64,000 nucleotides of DNA from Azolla caroliniana (GCA_043228905.1 JBHGNT010000005.1:3658001-3722000), one strand, 5' to 3'; positions 12,354 through 25,800 are shown, numbered from the stretch's first letter. Made by a program: numbers and translations. The notes: a model not told the origin generated them from the sequence alone.

Positions 12354-12556
12354 TCAATGGACCATGATATGCCCCCACCCAAGGCAAAACAAAACAGAAA
12401 GAAACAAAGACAGAGAAGAGAGACAGAAACCCTTAGCTTTCTGGTTCACCTAAAAAGCAAGATTGCTTTCTTGCTCACATTACAATTGCCCTGTCAGGAT
12501 TAAAAAGAACCACGAGAGCAGGTGTGCAGGAGTGCAGTAGCGGTAAGAGGAGGACC

Positions 12557-12594
<38 letters not shown>

Positions 12595-12595
12595 C

Positions 12596-14038
12596 ATGGC
12601 ACCAGCAAGAAGAGAGGTGGAGAGGAATGAGGCGGAGCTGGAGCAGCATTATTGCGGCGGCGGCGGCGGCGGCGAGGATGATGAGCAGCGGCGGGCCATC
12701 ACGATGTATCAAGTGGCGGTGGTGGGCCTGGGGATGATAGGCTCGGCGGCGGCGCGCCATCTGTCAGCAATGGCCGGCGGCTCCTCCTCCTCTGTGGTGG
12801 CCATCGGCCCAGCCGAGCCGGAGACGGCCAATTGGGCGGAGCACCGCGGCCCATTCGCTTCCCACTACGACCAAGGCCGCCTCACCCGAATCTCTGACCC
12901 CGACCCCGTGTGGGCGAGGCTGGCCACCAACTCCATAGCTCGCTACCGCGGCCTGCAGGAGTCGACGGGCATCCGCTTCCACTACCCCGTCGGCTGCCTG
13001 CGCATCGAGCATGCGCGCAGCGATGGCCTCCTTTCATCCTTCCACATTGGCAGGCAGTGCGGCGCTGCGCAGTCCAAGCTCCTGCAAGACGCGGCCGCCA
13101 TGAACCGATCCTTCCCTTTCTTCTCCTTCCGGGAGGGCGACGCCGCCATCATGGAGGGCGGCGACGCAGGCTACATCAACCCGCGGAGCATGGTGGCGGC
13201 GCAGCTCAAGGCGGCGGAGGGCAATGGCGCCTTCATCCTGCGGGAGGCGGTGAAGGAGATCATCCCCATAGGGAGCGCGGTGAAGATCGTGACGGAGCAG
13301 GGGAAGGCGGTGTGGGCGAGGAGAGTGCTGGTGTGCGCCGGCTCTTATTCTACCTTCCTGCTGCCACCGGAATCGGCACCGGCACCGGCACCTGCACCGT
13401 CCAGCGGTGGTGTGAAACCGAGGCGGCTGGCTCGGGGGACATCGGTCTTGGATCTGCGGACCTATGCACGGACCGTGGTGCTCGCGGAGGTGGATGGGGA
13501 GGAGGAGGAGGAGCGGCTTGCGGGGATGCCCACCTTCATTTGCCAGCCGCGGGACAATGCGGTCCTCGATTGGGTGTACGGTTGCCCGCCCATCAAATAC
13601 CCCGACGGACGGACAATGCTCAAGATCGGCGGGACGGCATGGGCCGCCACTGAATTGGGCGGCAGCGAGTCCAAATTGGGCGCCTGGTTCCGGAAGGACG
13701 GCGGGAGCAGCGAGGAGGCGGCCGCCCTCGAGAAGATGCTGGCCCAGCTAATGCCGAAGCTCCGTGTCCGGCCTGGCGGCATCGCGACCAAGCCGTGCGC
13801 GGTGTCCTTCACGGCTCACGGCCGGCCCTACATCGATGCCGTGGATGGGGATCGGACGGCGGCCACGGCCCGCGTGTTCGTGGCAGCGGGCGGGTGCGGT
13901 GCAGCCGCCAAGTCTTCGGACGAGATCGGGAGGCTGGCAGCTCTGCTCGTGTGGAACGGCCGGTGGGGTTGCTCGGATTTGGACCCGAAGCTTTTCCGGG
14001 CAGTATTCAAGGCAGCAGTGGGTAGTGGGGAGTTATGA
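12596..14038 (+). CDS. FAD-dependent amine/amino-acid oxidase, sarcosine-oxidase-like (intronless)
   Basis: 480 residues in one exon. The FAD dinucleotide-binding motif VAVVGLGMIGS lies at about residues 40-50. KPC (Cys401) followed by HGRPYID lies where sarcosine oxidases attach FAD covalently through Cys, so Cys401 is a candidate FAD ligand. The family oxidises N-methyl or secondary amino acids, giving an imine and H2O2. I infer this activity and cannot name the substrate. The frame is open from 12524, but the ATG at 12596 (GGGCCATGGCA) follows the (AG)n tract and has far better context. The extra N-terminus is acidic and glycine-rich. Low-complexity inserts (an Ala-Pro repeat near 13370-13395, a Glu run near 13499-13512) lie between conserved blocks. 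The C-terminus GEL is not a clear peroxisomal PTS1 signal. Composition is very GC-rich, unlike its neighbours. Confidence 0.88.
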   Translation: MAPARREVERNEAELEQHYCGGGGGGEDDEQRRAITMYQVAVVGLGMIGSAAARHLSAMAGGSSSSVVAIGPAEPETANWAEHRGPFASHYDQGRLTRISDPDPVWARLATNSIARYRGLQESTGIRFHYPVGCLRIEHARSDGLLSSFHIGRQCGAAQSKLLQDAAAMNRSFPFFSFREGDAAIMEGGDAGYINPRSMVAAQLKAAEGNGAFILREAVKEIIPIGSAVKIVTEQGKAVWARRVLVCAGSYSTFLLPPESAPAPAPAPSSGGVKPRRLARGTSVLDLRTYARTVVLAEVDGEEEEERLAGMPTFICQPRDNAVLDWVYGCPPIKYPDGRTMLKIGGTAWAATELGGSESKLGAWFRKDGGSSEEAAALEKMLAQLMPKLRVRPGGIATKPCAVSFTAHGRPYIDAVDGDRTAATARVFVAAGGCGAAAKSSDEIGRLAALLVWNGRWGCSDLDPKLFRAVFKAAVGSGEL

Positions 14039-17000
14039 GGAGAGAGGCCAGCTATGGCTTCATCTCTTCTAAGAGCTGAAGTCTGCACTAGTAACAAAAA
14101 CAAAACAAAAAGAAGACACTGCAAGACCAGGACCAAGACCAAGACCAAGACCAAATGGCATTCAAACTAATTACACTAAACTATGGTAGTAGAGTTATGT
14201 AGTTAGTATAGTGGTGGTGGAGTCCTTTCTTTGTGATGTTTTTTTCTTTCTTTTGTTCCTTTTGGATTGGAAGGGCAGGGGAGGGGGGTTAATTATGCTT
14301 CTCGAGTTCTTTCAACCATTGCCTTGGTCTCTAGTTTTTTTCATGGCACTCCACCTCAAGCATTTAACCAACCAATTCTCCCTCATGCAATTCATTCATT
14401 CCTCTTTGTGGAAGCCAATCTCTTCTTCTTTGGTATAGATAGATACCGAAGATCCTCCTACATTTGGCACCCGCTGCCATGTTACCAATGCTTCATCCCC
14501 CGCCTTTTTCCTCAACACCTCGTTTCCATCTCCATTTTCTCAATTGTTCCGAATATATACATGAAAGTTTTAACATTACACACAAACACCGCATTGTTGG
14601 TCTCTGCTATAAATTTCTACACCCTTTACCAATGCGAAAAACAATGGGATTTGCTTTGGGCCTTGTTTGTTTGCTTGCTTGCTTCTTAGCTCGTTGACAT
14701 TGTGGTATTTAATTGCAATGTAAACACACTCGATTGTAATTCATAGATGATTTTGTCAATAGAGAAGCTTTTATTTTAGATGAGGTTTTAGTTTGGTTTG
14801 TTTCTTGGTTGACCATCTCGCTTCCTCTTCTTGTGTGCATGGAGTGTTTTGACCCTTACAAATAACATTCTTAGGAGTGGGGAGTGTTTTATCATCTGAA
14901 GAAGCAAGTCTCTAAGTAGAGAGGGAGGGGTTTGACCCATCAAAAAGCAAATCTTATTGTATCCCATTGTGCGAGATTGCGAGGGATTTTGACAAAAAAA
15001 TACAAATAGCAACCCATCACAAAGTCGTGTAAATGGAAAGATCGAGAAGGGCATGAGTTCCTCGTGTTTTGCAATCTTCCTTTTTCTTTTCTTTGGTTCC
15101 TCCTCGCTCAAAGTTGTAACGAATGGCTCTATAATGTTGAAACATATTATCTTCTTATAAAGGTGTTGTAGTAGTCTCATCTTACAGACACTATTCTACC
15201 ATTCTAATAGTTACAAGTTGTAATGCAAGTAACCAACCAGTCTTTGTGGAAGTATGATTTGATTGGACCCATTTCCTGTGGTTTGGGAAGGAAGTAACTA
15301 AATGATACAAATTTTTTATCTACAATAAATAAGCATTTCTCCATCAAAGTGCGGAACTACTTATGAAGAACCCATTATATGATGGCTCTTTCATTGTGTT
15401 CCACCCATACATGCTCTAAATCACACACACATTCTATTCAAGAACATTCAAAGAAATATGTATAATGAAGATGTTGCTTTTTTACAAGTTAGTTGTGTCC
15501 CAATATGTTTCGACATGTAAACACCCATGGATGGCCACCTTTCCTCTATTATGCATGTGTGTTGATGTTCTACCACCGCTACAAGCTCCTAAAGTACCTT
15601 TTATGTACTGAGTCCTCTTTCGATTATGATCTATAATACCTCGTGTATGTACAAGACCTATTGTTATTTTAATTTACCTATAGTTTTTGCCTTCAATGTT
15701 TTCCAAGAAACCATATATTTTTATGGCCAATGTTAACGACCATGAGGCCAAAATATCATATAAAGCTCTCTAATAATATATTTTACATACTAGAATCGAG
15801 GAAGAATCAAAATAAAGCATATGGAACCAACTAAGCATAATCAAGTTCCAATGATGCCTTTAATATTATTCCCTATTAGTGATTTTAAATCAAAAGTAGC
15901 TTAATGCATGAAACAATAAACAAGACACCTAAATTGTAAGATCTCCATAATTGTGCATAATATCAACCGCCCAAGTTCTAACCATAATCGATCCACTTTT
16001 ATTGGGTTGTGACACGCCCAACTGGAATGACTATGTTAGCTTCATGCATTTATAGTTTTATTTACTATAGTATATTTGTGTTTTCTAATTAAAGTGGTAA
16101 AGCGTCCACCCTATATACAAGATCTCTCTTGAAGTGTAGGTAGCTATTTCTTGTAATCCTTGGTATTGTAAGTAATAGGTGGCTCCTCCTCTTAATATGC
16201 TCTTTCATTATTAAATTTAAACCCCACCTAGTAGCATTATCGGTTTACAAGAAATGTGCCATTTCAACAAGCTTAAACCTAGAAGCATGACTTTTTTCAC
16301 TTGTTGCATTAAATTATACTAGCAATGTGTTTTCTTTGAAAGGTTGCATGTCAAATTTTCAATTTGTCTCCTAGTTAAAGACTAACTAGCCACATAGCTC
16401 TTTGGATGCAATCTAGGCGGCCCAATCAATGAAATTCATTACATCTCTCCCAAAAGTCGTGTTGTTGATTATTGATACATTCACTTGTGATGGGTTCTAA
16501 GTTCCAGCATGAGAATGTGAGCTATTGATTGATTGATGATGTCTAAATTGTTCACAAACATTTGGACAATGCTTAACTACTTTTATCTACCTTCAAGCAT
16601 GAATACACTTGCATCGTTTCTTATGATGAAACCACTAAAGTTCGAGAAAAAGGCTTCTCTATACATTTTGACACGTCAAAACCTTTTCAAGAATATATTT
16701 GTGGTTGTTGAAGCTCCAACGAAAAAAGCTTGTGTCGGCTCATTAGTTAGCACCTTTAAATTTGGTCTCTTAATAACCATTGTCCCACTGGAAAAGCTGG
16801 TCGCAACATGATTGGGATCTACAAAGTTAATGATTGTTTGACAACGAACTTCCTTTAAAAATAAAATAAAATGGAGGATTATTTCTAGATATCGAATTAG
16901 CTGCATTTCCTTGACAATATGTAGCAAATGTGGTTTTCTGTATGAAAACGAGTAAATGTTGTTTCCCGGTCAAGATTTGCGATAGTTGCTTAAGTTGGTC

Positions 17001-17600
17001 GAGTTCATTACCATTATTAGTAAATATGAACACATGTTTTGAGAAAAAACTTGACCATTTCAAATAAACATATGTAACTAAAAATTATCATTATTAATAT
17101 ATAATCACATGATAATGCAAAACATTACATTCATATGTAAAACATAATCTATATTACGAAGGAGAGTGGTGAAGCGATTACATGAGTTTGCTCGTGGAGA
17201 ATGAAATGTTACCATGAGTTACAAAAAACATTTAACCATCGACCATAGAGAGAGATTCTTAAAGATATTGGACAACTACAAGGAACCAAAGAAGGCCTAA
17301 ATGTAATTGTCGGTGTAATGTTGATGAGTAAAATGTAATGACTAATAATGGAACATTGATTCTTTACCCTCGGCGTAATTGTAAAGGTAAAAAGCGAGTA
17401 CGAATAACCGTTGTAAACAAAAGAGGTGGCCTCGCAGTTATCAATGAGCTGTCAAGGTTATTGCAAAGAGCCCAAAAGGGTCAAGAAAGACCGGGCTGAA
17501 AAGAACTATGAAGGTAGCTACAATGTTGAAGGTTTCTTCTTTTCCCTGAGCCAAGTAGTGCAATCCATGATAGGATACTCGAGCTTTTCTAGTTCTTCGA
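14039..17600. other. 3' flank of the oxidase and AT-rich intergenic DNA
   Basis: The first 200 bases probably hold the oxidase 3' untranslated region. Beyond that I recognise no gene, RNA or element. A 130-codon minus-strand frame (14788-15180) is basic but has no family resemblance. Confidence 0.5.
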
Positions 17601-17620
17601 GGGGGGGGGGGGGGGGGGGG
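17601..17620. repeat. G20 homopolymer
   Basis: Twenty uninterrupted guanines, with no other simple repeat immediately adjacent. Confidence 0.95.
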
Positions 17621-17882
17621 TGTATGGTGAATCTGTGGCATAGCTGTCTCGAGGTGTCTAGCAAGGGATTTCGAAAGGGGAGAATTCGATATCTTGGGTA
17701 AGATGAAATAATTAAGAAAAGAAAAGGAAAAGAAATGTAGGAGACATATATATATGTACAAAATATATGTATATGGAGGCGAGGTAGGGGGGGCCACGCA
17801 TACTTTCCGATCTCTCTCTTTGTGTGTCTTTTTATTTTAATTTATTTACACATATGTCCACGTTCATGGTGATAGTTCCATT

Positions 17883-17957
17883 ATCATCATCATCATCATC
17901 ATCATCATTACATCATCATCATTATGATGATGATGATGATGATCATCATCATCATCT
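17883..17957. repeat. Palindromic (ATC)n/(GAT)n trinucleotide array
   Basis: An (ATC)n array changes to its reverse complement, a (TGA)n array, at about 17924, then back to (ATC)n near 17943. The arms can pair along most of their length, so this is a potential long hairpin. Confidence 0.9.
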
Positions 17958-18110
17958 CACTAGCCAAGGGAAGCAAGCGATGGATAAATTTGATTGATGG
18001 TCCATTCCTTCCATCTAACTACATATATATTATATGTACTATAATTTATTATGGATGGTCTTTCAGATTTCTTCTTTCCTCCCAAAACAAAAAGAAAAGA
18101 GAAGTGAATG

Positions 18111-18165
18111 AGAGAGAGAGAGAGAGAGAGAGAGTGTGTGTGTGTGTGTGCGTGCGTGTGGGGGG
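18111..18165. repeat. (AG)n-(TG)n-G compound microsatellite
   Basis: AG dinucleotides (18111-18134) pass into TG dinucleotides (18134-18150), then CGTGCGTGTG and six G. Confidence 0.95.
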
Positions 18166-19890
18166 CAGTGAGCAGTATGCAGGCAACACGTCCCACCCTG
18201 ACGCGCTCCACACGCAGGAGCACCACGACGACCCGCCAGCCACCATTTTCCTCTTTTCTTCTTCAGATACCTCACAGTCACCATCCAAAATTCAAATCCA
18301 TCTCATTCGGAATTCCCCTTCAGGAAGAAATGGATGGATACCTGCATTATTTATCCACGTGCATCATCGTCATCTTCTTCTTCTTCTTCCTAATCCTCTC
18401 CTAGGGCGTGGGGATCGGATCGGATCCAGTCAGTTAGCCCCCCCCCCCTCCCTGTTCTCTGTATGTCTTGTCTAATATATGTAATCAATGCGCCTGCCTG
18501 CAGGCAAAACACACTCCAGGCGAGCGCGCGGCACACGACGCAGGAGGGAGGGAGTCCCAAGTCAAATTTCTCCCAAACCGCATATTCCTTCCTGCAAATA
18601 CATATTCCTCTCCTCTCCTCTCCTTCTCGGTCTTCGTCTCTCTGTCTGCCTTCATCACCACGTAAACTCTACTACATTCTTTAATGTGCTTTTGGCAGCT
18701 CCTTAACCAACACCCCATTTTTACAAATACAAATACAATATAATATACACCACCATTTGACACAATTCCCCTTTCTTTCCCATTCCCTATGTCCACATGT
18801 CCACACAATCACACACACATGCATATTATTCTATAGTTCCTCTTCATAGATCTTCTTCCGCACACCGCATCTTCCAAGGACACGTCCAACTTCTCACCCG
18901 TAGCCTCCTCATTTAATATCGACACTTCTCTTCTACTTTTGAAACGCTCTCTTCCCTGTGTGTGTTGCTATACGAGGAGGAGCCATCAATGTACCCAACC
19001 ATCAATTCCACTTTTTGGCTCCATTTTGAACTAATGCCAATGCTTTGAACGATTCCTTTTGCATTTCTGCCAATATATAATGATTCCTTGCCCATATGTA
19101 ACCCTTGTGCTCACAACATCTTCACCCTATTCAAAACTAGGTTCACATTGACATTGTATTTATGTTGCCTCATGTGTATGTCTACTCTATGTCCCTTTCC
19201 TCTCATTCTCATTTTCAGCCCCCCCCCCCCCCCCTTCCCTTTCTTTTATGTGAATGACAAATTATATTAGGAAATTAACTACTCATATTGGCACCATGGT
19301 TGACAAAGCACCATGTTGAACTCATTATTTATGTTCAACTATATTGCACTCTATATGTAAATACTTAAATACCATTACTTTGTAAAAATAGTTCAATAGA
19401 AGCACTTGGCTGAGGAACACCATTATAGCTTCCCCTAAAAAGGTCCCCTTCCCAAGTGAAGTTCAATTAGAATGCACATATCCTCCATAGATTTCTAGAA
19501 TGTTGTAAATTATTTGGACATGCGACAACCATATGAGAACTAAGAATTCTTTGGACAAGCTTTTATTCCAATAGCATATGGACTAATTTTTATACTCCAG
19601 ACTAACTTTACGCTATTGGACATCTAAAATCTCGTAAAAAAATTCTTTGAACATGCAATGATCATCTGCTGCTTTGAAGATGGATATCTCCAGCCAGCAG
19701 AATTTTCATTAACTTGCACAAAGTCTGACTTGAGAGACTTAATTGATCAAATGTTTATGGAAGATACAAAGATATTTAATTGTAAACGTTCACATATATT
19801 TCAAGTTAACAGTCATAAACTGATTCAAACTTTAAATCGAATATTCATATGCAGGTGAAAACTTTCTCTGCCTTGAAGAAAATATCAATC
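18166..19890. other. Intergenic DNA and presumed 3' flank of the TRP-like gene
   Basis: C11 at 18438-18448 and C16 at 19219-19234. Small frames, including a 24-codon hydrophobic one at about 18330-18404, have no recognised relatives. The last few hundred bases next to 19891 should include the 3' untranslated region of the minus-strand gene. Confidence 0.45.
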
Positions 19891-22800
19891 TCATGCATAG
19901 AATTCTACAGGGTTCTGATTAGTAGAGACTCTTCTTAACAACCTTTTGTCTACATCTGGGCGTTTATCTATATGTTCAGCTTGGTGTTCCATCCAATACT
20001 TGTGTGTCGTAAGAACACGATCCAATAAATCTTGTGGAACTGACTCTCCTCTGCGTTGCTGAGGTGCTATCTGGGCTGTGCGAACAAGAGTCTTCCATTT
20101 GTCCTGGAAACCCAATCAAACACATTAACAAATTACATGGGTTAGTCCAAACAATGCTGCCTCATAAAATGTTTGGAACGTTTTTAAATTGGAACAGTAT
20201 AAACACTTCCATCAAACAAAACAATGCCTTATTGTAGGATAGGAGCGTTTTTCTTTTAATGGAACAGTATACAAAACATTTCTATTCAATCAAAACAATG
20301 CCTTAGTGTAGACTTGCAGTTTTTTTCATAACACTTTTCATTCAATCAAAACAATGCTTCAATATACATTTGAACTGTTTCTTTACTGGAGCAGTAAATA
20401 CAAAACTACAATTCAGCCCAACAATGCTGTCTTACAATACATTTTAAGCGTGTTTCTAATAGAATAGTATATAACCTTAAGATCCGTGTATGTCCTGCAG
20501 CTACCTTGTTCAAATGCCAACTGCTTTATTTCTCGCCACCTGTAAAAATTTAGCAATGCAAAATGAGCATAAATTACAGATTATAAAGTAATTCAAGCAT
20601 GATCCAATGCCTTTGTCTTCACCTGCCAGTTCCAAGTGTTTCAACAGCATTTACCAACGCCTCCACTTCGATGACCGTGAATGGTCTGCGGATTCTGCGT
20701 TTTCCACTGGCTATATTTTGTTGACTGTTTATCATTCCTGCAATCTTAGTATCTTTCTTTCCAGTGTGTAAAACGAATGCACTAACTGATTCAGCAACTA
20801 TACCACGATCTTCTCCTGTTTCTGTAAATTATATTATGAGCAGTTCTACGCTCTCTAATTCTCCACAGGACAATTATTAAAACCTACCTTGTTCACTTCG
20901 TAATGGATGTGTCCCTGCTTGCTGTAAGCATTCTCTACCATTGCGTATACTTTTGGTATTTGCTTGAGTATGCTTCCTCAGAGACAAAAATGGATACCTG
21001 TGCATGTTTATCTAAATGGAAAAATGGATACCTGTGCATTGCCTAAACTAAAGTGATCATCCAACGCATAATAAATATTAATTCAAAATACAAACACCAA
21101 AGCACGTGATATTGATATATATGGCAACAATGTTTAAATGCAGTAGCAGCACTTCAAGATGAACTCACTGTTGTGTGCTTTTGGGTAGATCTATGACTTT
21201 CCTTCTAGCTCCTGTGTCACCTGATGTCTAATAAGAACAATTTTGGGCATCACTGATCCTCATCTTACATTACGTCTCGGTGTGAAAAGGTCTAGGAAAC
21301 CATTCAAAGAGGGAATATTGTGCAATGCACACATAAATCTCATTTAATTAGAACATCCCTTCATGACATGGCTAGGTAAACCATAAATGGCTACAAGCTA
21401 GTTCCTCTAAAGCTCTATGTGTAACAGCCTATCCTTATCCCAGCTAATGCAAAGGAATCCTTATCTTTACCATTGCTAAAAGGGATACCCATAGGTGGGT
21501 CAATGTTGATTAATCTCAAATCCTGGCTGCATAGCTACATCTCCGACAGCTCTAATCATACAAACAGCCTATCCATAACCCATCACCATGAGGATAATCT
21601 AAGAGGTTAGCCCATTATTGATTCATATTTTTAGGAGGCTAGGTTCCCTGAATGGAATGACTAATAGTGAGCCATCAGAGTAGTACTCTTGATTTGATCC
21701 ATGTCTTGCTTGATGATATCTGCCCTAACCACTCTATTCTGTGTTTCTGTCTTATCTAGATTGGGGCAATCTAGGCTGTGCTGCAATGGAGCATTGAATC
21801 TATAATCAATGTCATGTCATGTCTATGGAAACCAACATGATGGAAAGTGGACTCATTGCACATAGATTAACAATGGATTGTCTGTTGCTTGATGCTATTC
21901 CATGCTAAACCTCTATCTTTAAAGATAAGATATCCTGTACGATGACTGAATCATATTTTGTCATAATTCAATAGTATAGGATTTTTCTGTCCTTCTATTT
22001 GGAGATTTTATAACTCCAGTTTTAGGTAATTCATTTGGTTGTATCCAGCAGTGAGACACTGATATCACTCTTTCTTTGCAAAAAATAAAATCCCTATCTT
22101 TTCTAAGCTTGAGAAACCACAATCCACATGAGAAGTTGTAGAAGGAATACAAAAACTTACCGTGTTCTGTGTTGGTTTCCTACATTGGAAAGACAAAGAC
22201 GGGGTACAGTACTTTCGGCATTTGAACTCTGATTTGGTTTCAGCATGAAAGCCAACGAATTTAAATCTTCATTACATGCTATACCCATTTCAAGTAGTTT
22301 TCTACTCTCATCAGAAACGTGTCTTCCTTCATGGAGAACATGAATGTGCAAACCTCCCCCAAGAAGTCTAACAGTTGCATCCATCACAGCTTTCTAGACT
22401 AGGAAAAAGAACAGGGTTATTCTAATACTAATAATAAACTTAAAATATGCCTTCTATTGGCAAAATACATGTAGATGGCATGCCTTCAAATTTGCAACAG
22501 TTGCAGTTTCTGGAAGATCTATTGAGAGTTCTGGAACAATGAAAGATGTGATGTTGACCTTGAATTTCGGAGAATCTAAATCCACAATGAGTATGGGGAA
22601 AAGTTAAAGATTGTATATGGAAAATGAAAATTTGATTCAATTGATTAACCGCTGATTTAGTTAAATCAAATGTAAATAATTTAAAAGGTTGTAAATGGTA
22701 AAGGGACAACCTTGTGGTTCATTGAATTTCTTTGCATTCCACTTTAATTTTGTAGTTGCAAGGGCAGCAGCATGACTTGAATCCATTTCTGGATAAGAAT

Positions 22801-25800
22801 AAGTATTAAACGGTATTGCATTTACTGGCTTATTTGTTTTAGAAAACGTTATTTTTCGAAAAGATTTCACATTAGAAACAGAACTCACCCAACCCCCAAT
22901 ATTCCTGTTAGCAGACACGCTTGACTATGATCTTCCATCCATCTTTCTAGAAGATGCCAAATTTTATCAGTACACAATTACATCATGTGTATAAAAGTTG
23001 GTGCCCATTTGCCTGTTTAAGACATGTCGTCCTTCACATTACTACATTTCAGGGAGGATTGTTTATCCACTCTTTTTACTGGTGCTCAGTGTAAACGTTA
23101 TTTATACATCTGAAGGCTTGGGGGATGTATCGAGATATTCTCCAGTCCCTCAATTTAGATCATAAAAGAGGAGAGAATAGATTAAAGCAGATGTCTAGGA
23201 AACCCTGGGACACAGCAAGGACTCAGACAGCCTGGACATGGAGAGAGCAACAACTTAACATTTGTCATAGGAAATTTATCACCAAGGTGCTACGAAGGCA
23301 ATGGCTATAACTCATTGAAGCAGCAAACTGACATGGTTGAAACTTGATGTTTTCTACTTACCAAGTGTTTGCTTGTGTTTTTTATCTACCTGTTTATTTT
23401 ATGTGTTCCTGCAGTATTTTGACCTCAGTGCTCACGATTTGACTTCCCGAATCATGTTTCAAAACAGCGAAAAAGAGCAACCCTCATGCTTCTCAACGTT
23501 TTGAAGCTCTACAATTCCAATCCTCTATGTTCCATTTATTAAGTTTAAATTGTAATGAGTGTCATTTTTAAAAATCTCACGAGATCACATTTCCCAGTCC
23601 ACATCCTGTCTCTGTCCCTATCCCCATCCCCCATTCCATGTGACTCTGGATTATAGTACATACAGTTTATGGATTCCAGCATCTGCTGAGAGATGTAAAC
23701 TCTTCCTCATTATAAAGCTGACTGGAAAGTCTCAGTCCCTTTGTAACCCGGCCAGCCAATCGGCACATGATGTAATAATTTTTCGGTCAAAATGCAGTGT
23801 ACAAACAGAGTGATAATATCTGATTCACATCGCCGCTATAAGAGTGCAGCACATTTCATGGTTCAGAAGCATGGAAGCATCACATTAACAAGCAAAACAA
23901 GGTAAAGGCTCTTCAACCTGTATGTCCTATGTGCCCTCCATAAACCCTCGTAAGATGATCCTCCCCCAATGGATCATATAAAGATCTTTCCATCTATGTG
24001 AGATCCTCTCTACGAACACTGAGCTTGTTGAGTTGCTAGTAAGGCAACATTCAAGCCCCCTGGCACCAACCATATGAATGAATATAAATGGCACTACCCA
24101 TGATGCATCCAAAGCATGCTTGAACCAATAGCTAAAAGTTTATATATATGACAACCAAATTTAACAAGTTGAATACCAATCTGCTTCCATTGTTTCATCT
24201 TATATCCTAAATAAATGACAAATGCAAAATGCCCACATCCATTAACATGGGGACTTCAGACTAGGTAATGTGTAAATGTGTGTATCTTGGAAGATAGTAT
24301 CATAGTGTCTAATGGATTTCTAAAGCAAAATACAAGTGTTTCTCAACATTGGAAACAAAAATTGTTAGTTGGAGTTGCAGACTAGAGATTTCTCCTATCA
24401 TGTGAATCTTGAAATAAACCGACTTGGTTTCATTTATCTACAATGTTGTTTCAGCTATTACAGTACAAAAAATGCTAGGTCATAACCGAGACACTGTTTT
24501 CTGCTGAAATGGGTATTAAACATCAAATAATTAGATCCTAAAATGACATGTAGCAAAGATTCACTCTGAGTATAAAGAAGCTACTATGAAACTAACCATC
24601 TGAATCTGACGATTTGAGGCCAGTAGACTGGTTGCACCTGCCACATACCAAAGAGGACCTGCAGAACTTTGTGTGTTGTCGTATATGGTTACACATACAA
24701 TCACCACCTTTATCATGAGAATCTATGAAGAAACACAATATCAGGATTTATCTGTGCTTGATGATTGCCTACATATCTATCAATCCATGTTACGTACCAC
24801 AATTTTGAAAGAGTTTACTTTTGGATCCAGTGAAAGGTGGTTGAATTGGATGTAAAGCTTCTCCAAACAATAGTGTTGAAGTTGCTTCCAGTGGGACTGA
24901 TACATTATCGTCATCATCTCTCGCTTCCAATGAGCGAACTACTTCTTGTGTGAACTCTGACTTCCCTACCACATACCTAAATTCCCCGGATATCCGCGCA
25001 TGTAAACTAACTGGTAATTCTTTGCTACTTTCAGAACTTGGGGATGTCAGATTTTCATTTATGAGGTGTGAGGTCTGTGCAATCATGCTACAAACTTCAT
25101 CTCTTACATTTTGAACCAAACTATGACTGCAGTTTGCTTCGTGGTCCTTTGGATGTATCTTCTGGCCAGGATTTCTCTTATGTAGCAATCGTCTTCCTGT
25201 CTTCAAAACATCAGCATAACTTAATCCATTAATACTAGAGGACTCGTTTTGCAGATTTGCTATATTGCATGCAGATCATATTTTCATGGCAGATAATTGA
25301 CTTCACGAAGTTTTCACCTGATATGCTACCATTGGCTGGTTCCTCGGCCAATATCCTTACTTTTCTCGTAATCATGCTCTGGTATGTACATGAATGCTGA
25401 ATTTCCTCTATCTTTACGTCCTTAGCTTTGATGATGTTGCAGTTATCAATCGGTATTTGGGCCATATCTATACAATCAGCAATTGGAACGTCATTCTGTT
25501 TCATTGAATATACCTTTCCAACCTGCAACAGAAGTTAGCTGCCCAAGAACATCAAGTTACGTGGCACTTTCTCTACTTCAAGTCAATGCTCAGTTCACCC
25601 GTGAAAACATCCTCTTTAAGGGTCTTAAAGATTATATTGTCACATATGTTCGCAACTTTACACGATCAGTTAAGTGAGATAACTAGACTGGCACAAATCT
25701 TTGTAAATTAGAGATTCTATAGGCATAATTTCACAAGCATGGCACGAATTTATGGCTCCATTTTTACCATTGATCATACGCATGGTCACAAATTTCCCTC

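Noticed and set aside
12524-12595. Upstream in-frame ATG of the oxidase
   Set aside because: The extra residues are a translation of the (AG)n leader tract; the ATG at 12596 has a much better context.
12910-13653. 247-codon frame overlapping the oxidase in another frame, and several antisense frames
   Set aside because: Shadow frames expected in very GC-rich coding DNA; the FAD motif and family blocks lie only in the 12596 frame.
18330-18404. 24-codon hydrophobic frame (MDGYLHYLSTCIIVIF and a Phe run)
   Set aside because: Encoded largely by a TTC repeat; no similarity to known plant micropeptides and no supporting signals.
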